From the NCBI GenBank assembly GCA_023387235.1, contig JAEWIJ010000137.1, forward strand, positions 1 through 38,573: 38,573 nucleotides of DNA. The letters are read 5' to 3'. The notes under the pieces are model-generated. The model was not told where the DNA came from. It worked only from the letters and a program-made list of their open reading frames with translations, and made no database searches. Shown in pieces: positions 34,745 through 38,573 of this stretch. Each line of letters begins with the position of its first letter. Position 1 is the first letter of the stretch. A program made the position numbers and the translations under genes. The DNA comes from Pseudomonadota bacterium. Its GTDB lineage: Bacteria > Pseudomonadota > Alphaproteobacteria > Rhizobiales > Hyphomicrobiaceae.

Positions 34745-34770
34745 AAGGCCCGGGACAAATCCCGGGCCTT
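34745..34770 (-). terminator. Intercistronic hairpin between dctP and dctQ
   Basis: Minus strand: a perfect 11-bp stem AAGGCCCGGGA / TCCCGGGCCTT with a 4-nt loop (TTTG), followed by TTATTTATATG, whose last three bases are the dctQ start. It looks like an intrinsic terminator with an interrupted U-tract and probably causes partial termination or protects the dctP message, giving more binding protein than permease. Confidence 0.75.
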
Positions 34771-34788
34771 CCCCTACCGCGAGAATGA

Positions 34789-35844
34789 TTACTCGGCCTT
34801 GGCCGTCAGGCCGTACTTGCTGCCGACGAGCTCCGTCCATTTCGCAGCGCACTCGGCGCCGCAACGCTTGGCCCAAGCCGCAAGAACCTGGCTGTCGATC
34901 ATTTTCTTGCGCGCGGCGAAGTCGTCGCCCGAAGGAATGTACAGCTTCAACTTACCGGGCGCTCCGACCGAGCAGGCGCCACTGCCGGTGTTGCAGGCGA
35001 CGCCCTCCTCGGTCTCGTCCTCGATGACCTTCCAGGCCTTGTCTTCGAGCTTCTTCATCTCGGCCTGAATGACCGTCCGCGTCGCCTCGGGAAGCTTGTT
35101 CCACACGTTCGTATTCACGACCCAGATGCCGACCGTGTAGTTGACGGGCAGGCGAACGAGCGTGTTGACGACCTCGTACCATTTGGCCTTGTAGCCGGGC
35201 ATCGTGCCGGTCACGCCGCAGTCGGTAACGCCCTTCTCGAGAGCCGGCACGACTTCACCAAACGGGATCGTCACGCCGACGCCGCCGAGAGCCGCCACGA
35301 AGTCGGCCTGCGACGTGCCCTGAACGCGAACCTTCTTGCCCTTCAGATCATCAAGGCTCTTGATGTCACCCCTGCAAAAGATGACCTGCTCGGGAAACGT
35401 GAAAGTCCCGAGGATCGTGGCGCCGTTGCGCGCCATAGCCTTCTGCATTTCGGGCATCCAGGCATCGACAATGGCGCGGCTCATCTTGAAGTCGCGCGCG
35501 ACGCCGGCAATGTCCGATGCCTCGATGATCGCGCCGCCATCCTCGACGTAGATCGGCAGCGCGGCTGCGAACTCGAAGACGCCTTGCTTGAGCAGCCGGA
35601 TGACCTCGGTGCCCTTGAGGTTCACCTCGGTGATCGACTTGATGTTGCCCTTGAGCTTGCCGCCCGTTGCCTTCGGCAAATCTTCCGTCCAGAAGGGCTG
35701 CTCCATCTTCTGCCAGTTGGTCAGGAAGTTCCAAGTGCCGACCGCACTGAAGGTGCGGGGCTGGAGGTCCTGCGCCCACACGGGAATGGACGCCGCGGCC
35801 GCGAGAGTCGCGGCAACGCAGGCTACGGGTAGTGAAAACTTCAT
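34789..35844 (-). CDS. dctP: TRAP transporter substrate-binding protein (DctP)
   Basis: 351-residue periplasmic binding protein with a signal peptide (MKFSLPVACVAATLAAAASI..., cleaved after VWA, about residue 24). The family's carboxylate-binding arginine is Arg173 in LKGKKVRVQGTSQADFV, so the ligand should carry a carboxylate. Other DctP blocks: IKSLDDLKGK and GVTDCGVTGTMPGYKAKWYEV. Unusually, the mature protein has six cysteines, four of them paired near the C-terminus (Cys284/291 and Cys328/332). ATG 35844 has a strong GGAGGA motif; a start at 35874 is weaker. It follows the DUF1445 gene by 48 bp. The strong ribosome site and downstream hairpin fit high expression. Confidence 0.95.
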   Translation of the reverse strand: MKFSLPVACVAATLAAAASIPVWAQDLQPRTFSAVGTWNFLTNWQKMEQPFWTEDLPKATGGKLKGNIKSITEVNLKGTEVIRLLKQGVFEFAAALPIYVEDGGAIIEASDIAGVARDFKMSRAIVDAWMPEMQKAMARNGATILGTFTFPEQVIFCRGDIKSLDDLKGKKVRVQGTSQADFVAALGGVGVTIPFGEVVPALEKGVTDCGVTGTMPGYKAKWYEVVNTLVRLPVNYTVGIWVVNTNVWNKLPEATRTVIQAEMKKLEDKAWKVIEDETEEGVACNTGSGACSVGAPGKLKLYIPSGDDFAARKKMIDSQVLAAWAKRCGAECAAKWTELVGSKYGLTAKAE

Positions 35845-35892
35845 CAGTACTTCCTCCCTTCGATACAGGCACAAAAATGAGCCGGCAGACTT

Positions 35893-36705
35893 CTAGAGCG
35901 CCGCGAGCTTGTTGTTCAGGCGATCGGTTATCAGCATCGAGCCCGGCTTGTGGGTGATGCAGAGCGGCGGGCGGGCGTTGAGAACGACGGATTGCGGCGT
36001 GACCCCGCAAGCCCAGAATACGGGCAGCAGACCCTTCTCGACAACCGGCGGCGGATCGCCGTAGTCCGGCTTCATGAGGTCATCGATGCCGATGGCCTCG
36101 GGGATGCCGATGTGAACGGGTGCGCCGTGAACGGCGGGAAAACGTGACGTCACCTGAACGGCGCGGATCGCGTCGGCCGGCGTCATCATGCGCATGGACA
36201 CGATCATCTTGCCGCTGAACGGGCCCGCCGGCACGCAATCGATCGAGGTGCGGTACATGGGCACGACCGTATCGCGCTCGATGTGATGGAGGGGGATGCC
36301 TTCGTCGAGCAGCGGCTGCTCGAAGGAGAAGGAGCAGCCGAGCACGAACGACACGAGGTCGTCCGTCCAGTAGGCATTGATGTCGGTCGGCTCGTCGATG
36401 CACGTGCCGTCCTTGAAGACGCGATAGCGCGGCACGTCCGTGCGGATATCGATATCGCCGAGATCGGGGAGCGCCGGATCGCCGACCGCGCTCATGCCGA
36501 TCACCGGGCATGGCTTGGGATTGCGCTGGCAGAAAGCGGCGAAGTCCGTGGCGTAGGCCTTCGGCAGGATGCAGAGATTGCCCTGCACGTACCCGGGTGC
36601 CTGACCAGCCGTATGTCCCGTCAGCTCGCCCGAGCGGCAGCGACGCCGCGCCGCCTCTGATGGCAGCACGCCGACAGCGCCAGCACTCGCGGGCCGATCT
36701 TGCAT
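35893..36705 (-). CDS. DUF1445 (YcsI/D-glutamate cyclase family) protein
   Basis: 270-residue protein of the PF07286 family, annotated as putative hydro-lyase in bacteria and as D-glutamate cyclase through its mammalian relative. All family blocks are seen: TAGQAPGYVQGNLCILP, DFAAFCQRNPKPCPVI, DIDIRTDVPRYRVF, FVLGCSFSFEQPLL, VHGAPVHIGIPEAIGI, PVFWACGVTPQSVV and ITHKPGSMLITD. Bacillus ycsI lies with the pxpABC 5-oxoprolinase genes, which agrees with the oxoprolinase at the other end of this operon. ATG 36705 has GGAGG at 6-bp spacing. It is cytoplasmic, the first gene of the TRAP unit, with a likely promoter 70 bp upstream. The reaction in this organism is inferred. Confidence 0.9.
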   Translation of the reverse strand: MQDRPASAGAVGVLPSEAARRRCRSGELTGHTAGQAPGYVQGNLCILPKAYATDFAAFCQRNPKPCPVIGMSAVGDPALPDLGDIDIRTDVPRYRVFKDGTCIDEPTDINAYWTDDLVSFVLGCSFSFEQPLLDEGIPLHHIERDTVVPMYRTSIDCVPAGPFSGKMIVSMRMMTPADAIRAVQVTSRFPAVHGAPVHIGIPEAIGIDDLMKPDYGDPPPVVEKGLLPVFWACGVTPQSVVLNARPPLCITHKPGSMLITDRLNNKLAAL

Positions 36706-36774
36706 CGGAGGCCTCCCCAGACCTGATTGCCGCGCGTGCCGGACATTGCTGCCGTGCTCCGAGCGAACGGGCGC

Positions 36775-36803
36775 AAGATTGCATTGGTACGGACATACGT
36801 CAA
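36775..36803 (-). promoter_or_regulatory. Probable promoter of the DUF1445-TRAP-oxoprolinase operon
   Basis: Minus strand TTGACG (36798-36803), 17 bp, then AATCTT (36775-36780). Just upstream of the -35 lies TCCGAAATCCGGA (36814-36826), a short inverted repeat that could bind a regulator. The remainder of the 207-bp gap 36706-36912 shows nothing else. Confidence 0.45.
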
Positions 36804-36912
36804 TTTCAGAATTCCGGATTTCGGAGCCGTGCCAGTGGATTGAGCATGATGGCGCCAGTGCGATCGCGCAGCACGACCGCCGATCTCGATCGTGCGTATG
36901 CCGATCAGAAAC

Positions 36913-37311
36913 CTAGGGTGCAAAACTCGAACGGAGCTGCGCGGCCCATCGGCCGTCGATGCGCGTGACCACCCAGATCGAGCGAAAGCTGGCGATCGCC
37001 GAGCCGTCACCGCGGTAGCGTGTGAATTGCACGTCGAGGTGGACCTTGTCGGCGGACGCGGCAATGACCCTGCGGAAATCCCAGGCGCTGTGGTGCCAGT
37101 CGCCGCCGGCGCGGGCGCGGAAGTCATCGAAGTAGCGCGCCGGCGTTTCCCAGATGCGCATGCCGCCGCCCGAAAGCCGGTAGTGTGGGAAATGAAGCGT
37201 CGCGGCGATCGCGGCGGGATCGCGCGCATTGAGTGCGGCAACATGCTTCTCGAGCACGTCGAGCGCCGCGGCTGCGGCCGTGCTCTCATCCTCTGCCGTC
37301 GGTTTGCTCAT
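36913..37311 (-). CDS. NTF2/SnoaL-like small protein
   Basis: 132-residue protein with the cone-shaped NTF2-like fold pattern: an N-terminal helix (ALDVLEKHVAALNARDPAAI), FPHYRLSGGGMRIW, then two strands WHHSAWDFRRVIAASADKVHLDVQ and SIWVVTRIDGRWAAQLRSS. No catalytic set can be named with confidence. Members act as small isomerases, dehydratases or ligand-binding proteins. ATG 37311 starts the conserved frame. It lies on the strand of the TRAP operon but 207 bp upstream of it, and is divergent from the CxxC protein gene (114 bp), sharing a control region that holds a tandem repeat. Confidence 0.7.
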   Translation of the reverse strand: MSKPTAEDESTAAAAALDVLEKHVAALNARDPAAIAATLHFPHYRLSGGGMRIWETPARYFDDFRARAGGDWHHSAWDFRRVIAASADKVHLDVQFTRYRGDGSAIASFRSIWVVTRIDGRWAAQLRSSFAP

Positions 37312-37320
37312 CGCCTCAAC

Positions 37321-37347
37321 ACTCCGCGACCACTACTCCGCGACCAC
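37321..37347. repeat. 13-bp tandem direct repeat in a divergent promoter region
   Basis: ACTCCGCGACCAC occurs at 37321-37333 and again at 37335-37347, one base apart. It lies between the NTF2-like gene and the CxxC protein gene and just upstream of a TTGACG box, so a regulator-binding role is possible. Confidence 0.6.
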
Positions 37348-37350
37348 CGA

Positions 37351-37380
37351 TTGACGCCCGCGCGGCGAGTGCGAGACACT
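37351..37380 (+). promoter_or_regulatory. Possible promoter of the CxxC protein gene
   Basis: TTGACG (37351-37356), an 18-bp spacer and GACACT (37375-37380), followed by a 45-bp leader to the ATG at 37426. The -10 box is poor, so this is tentative. Confidence 0.3.
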
Positions 37381-37425
37381 TCGCGCCGAGATGCCGCCGC
37401 CAGACCGAACTTGAAGGAGTGCCCA

Positions 37426-37818
37426 ATGAAGCCCGTCGATCCCCGGACTGCAAGCGCCGAGGTGCGCGCCGTCTTCGACGACATCAAGTCGACGCGCAAG
37501 GTCAAGACGATCAACAACTTCTGGCGCTATCTCGCGCACGAGCCGCGCATGCTCAAGCACACCTGGGAGAGCCTCAAGGCGATCATGGGTCCGGGGCATC
37601 TCGACCCGCTGACGAAAGAGCTCGTGTACGTCGCGATCTCGATTACCAACAACTGCGAGTACTGCATGGCCTCGCATACGGCTGCGGCGCGCGCCAAGGG
37701 TGCGACCGACGCCCAGATCAACGAGCTTTATGCCGTCGTCGGCCTCGCCAACATGACCAACCGGCTCGCCAATGCCTACCGGGTGCCGGTCGACGCGCAA
37801 TTCAAGGATGCAACGTGA
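37426..37818 (+). CDS. AhpD-like carboxymuconolactone decarboxylase-family protein
   Basis: 130-residue all-helical protein with the AhpD core motif E-x11-C-x2-C-x3-H visible in KELVYVAISITNNCEYCMAS and the next His. The CxxC pair and His are the redox centre of AhpD, which reduces the peroxiredoxin AhpC; decarboxylases of the same fold lack it. An alkylhydroperoxidase or general thiol-redox role is therefore the better guess. ATG 37426 has AAGGAG at 7-bp spacing. It is a single gene, divergent from the NTF2-like gene. The 252-bp spacer after it (37819-38070) holds nothing I can support. Confidence 0.88.
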   Translation: MKPVDPRTASAEVRAVFDDIKSTRKVKTINNFWRYLAHEPRMLKHTWESLKAIMGPGHLDPLTKELVYVAISITNNCEYCMASHTAAARAKGATDAQINELYAVVGLANMTNRLANAYRVPVDAQFKDAT

Positions 37819-38070
37819 GCTTTCTGCCACCTGAATGCCGCGGTTGGTGCTTAGTCTCGCCGTGAGTGGATGCGCTGGCGAGACCCGGGTGCCGACTGGC
37901 GGCGACGGATGATCGCGCAGACGCGAAACTTCTGAATTTCGCCGCAATGGGCGACGATGCGTCGTCAGGTGTGGTAATAGAGGCACGCGGAGCCACGCTC
38001 GTCTGGGACCAGAACGCGGGCGGCCCGGCCGAGCATGACTGCCAACAGCACTCCGAGAACGACGGGACTC

Positions 38071-38573
38071 ATGTCGCAGGCCGATCAATCCATCGAATGG
38101 TATCTGGCGCGCGACGGGCAGCAGCACGGCCCCATTAGTGCCCCCGAGATGGAAAAGATCATCGAGCTCGGCTACCTGCTGCCGACAGATCTCGTGTGGC
38201 ATCAAGGCTTTGACGACTGGAAGCCGGCCGCGGACGCCTTTCCGAAAAAAGCCGAGCCCAAGCCGGCTGCAGCTCCACCTCCGCCGCCGCAGGCGGCCCA
38301 GCCGCCGGCCGGCCCCGCTCCGGCACCGAGTTCTCCGGCCGCTGCCCCGGCGCCCAATCCGAAGGATGGCAAGGCCGATAGCACCCGGGATCGCGATCAG
38401 ATCGCCAAGGACCCTGCGAGCTGGGAAGCCGAGGCACGCCGGCAAGCGGCCGCTCGGAGCGCCAGCGCATCGGCCGGATCATCAGGACGGGATGGCAACG
38501 CGCCCGCGGAGAAGCCCGAGCGCACGGGCGGCACGCGCGAGGTCATCGCTGCCGAGGCCGCACGGCGCGAGGA
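38071..38573 (+). CDS. GYF_2-domain protein, 3' end cut by window
   Basis: The first 167 codons of an open frame running off the window. Residues 9-52 form a GYF_2 (DUF4339) domain: EWYLARDGQQHGPISAPEM, then LLPTDLVWHQGFDDWKPA, with the Trp-Tyr, Gly-Pro and terminal Trp of the family. A Pro/Ala-rich linker (about 60-105) and a charged Arg/Glu/Ser-rich region follow. GYF_2 domains in bacteria commonly sit at the cytoplasmic end of membrane proteins, but no membrane segment falls within the visible part. ATG 38071 starts directly before the domain; a Shine-Dalgarno is weak. Function unknown. Confidence 0.8.
   Translation, partial: MSQADQSIEWYLARDGQQHGPISAPEMEKIIELGYLLPTDLVWHQGFDDWKPAADAFPKKAEPKPAAAPPPPPQAAQPPAGPAPAPSSPAAAPAPNPKDGKADSTRDRDQIAKDPASWEAEARRQAAARSASASAGSSGRDGNAPAEKPERTGGTREVIAAEAARRE

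Noticed and set aside
37866..38138. 90-codon plus-strand frame before the GYF_2 gene
   Set aside because: No ribosome site or family features, and it overlaps the start of the well-supported GYF_2 frame in another phase.
1..38573. CRISPR arrays, tRNA or rRNA genes, insertion sequences or prophage
   Set aside because: No regularly spaced repeats, no recognisable RNA genes and no transposase, integrase or phage proteins were seen on either strand.

Overview
This 38.6-kb, GC-rich window reads as chromosomal DNA from an alphaproteobacterium, most likely of the order Hyphomicrobiales (Rhizobiales). The evidence is the hemC-hemD-mitofilin-hemY cluster divergent from tsaD, a DUF1013 (TrcR-type) cell-cycle regulator, a very large NAD-dependent glutamate dehydrogenase, a cysteine-free bL36, and an FdsGBA-type NAD-dependent formate dehydrogenase. 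There are no phage genes, transposases, CRISPR arrays, tRNAs or rRNAs. I do not assign a genus.

Layout. (1) 1-5.1 kb, minus strand: tightly packed hemC-hemD-mitofilin-hemY, joining tetrapyrrole synthesis with the alphaproteobacterial Mic60 homologue. (2) 5.1-13.9 kb: tsaD (plus), converging with a small methyltransferase (minus); then the 1608-residue glutamate dehydrogenase and a UMF1/Atg22-like MFS transporter (plus); then a small secreted Tyr/Gly-rich protein (minus). (3) 14.2-20.1 kb: homoserine dehydrogenase, a DUF1013 regulator (minus), an HCCA-isomerase/DsbA-like protein, a small Cys-containing secreted protein with a good terminator, a ComEC/Rec2-type membrane protein, and a 41-residue rpmJ with a clear promoter. 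(4) 20.1-20.5 kb: repeat-rich spacer with hairpin elements and a 25-bp duplication of the 3' end of ymdB. (5) 20.5-27.9 kb, minus strand: fdsG-fdsB-fdsA-fdhD-fdsD-(5-formyl-THF cyclo-ligase)-ymdB, each junction overlapping or separated by 7 bp or less, so probably one operon linking formate oxidation to one-carbon folate metabolism. (6) 28.1-29.0 kb: a LysR-type regulator. A 10-bp site is shared between its own promoter and the fds upstream region. (7) 29.1-36.7 kb, minus strand: DUF1445/D-glutamate-cyclase-family protein, TRAP transporter P, Q and M subunits, and a fused 5-oxoprolinase/hydantoinase. This reads as an uptake and degradation unit for 5-oxoproline or a related cyclic amide. (8) 36.9-38.6 kb: an NTF2/SnoaL-like protein divergent from an AhpD-like CxxC protein, then the start of a GYF_2-domain protein cut by the window end.

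How the parts may work together. Formate oxidation by FdsABG yields NADH. FdhD sulfurates the cofactor of FdsA, and the co-transcribed cyclo-ligase returns 5-formyl-THF to the active folate pool. The TRAP/DUF1445/oxoprolinase unit would deliver glutamate, which the large glutamate dehydrogenase elsewhere in the window could deaminate. The first link is backed by gene packing. The second is inference from families only.
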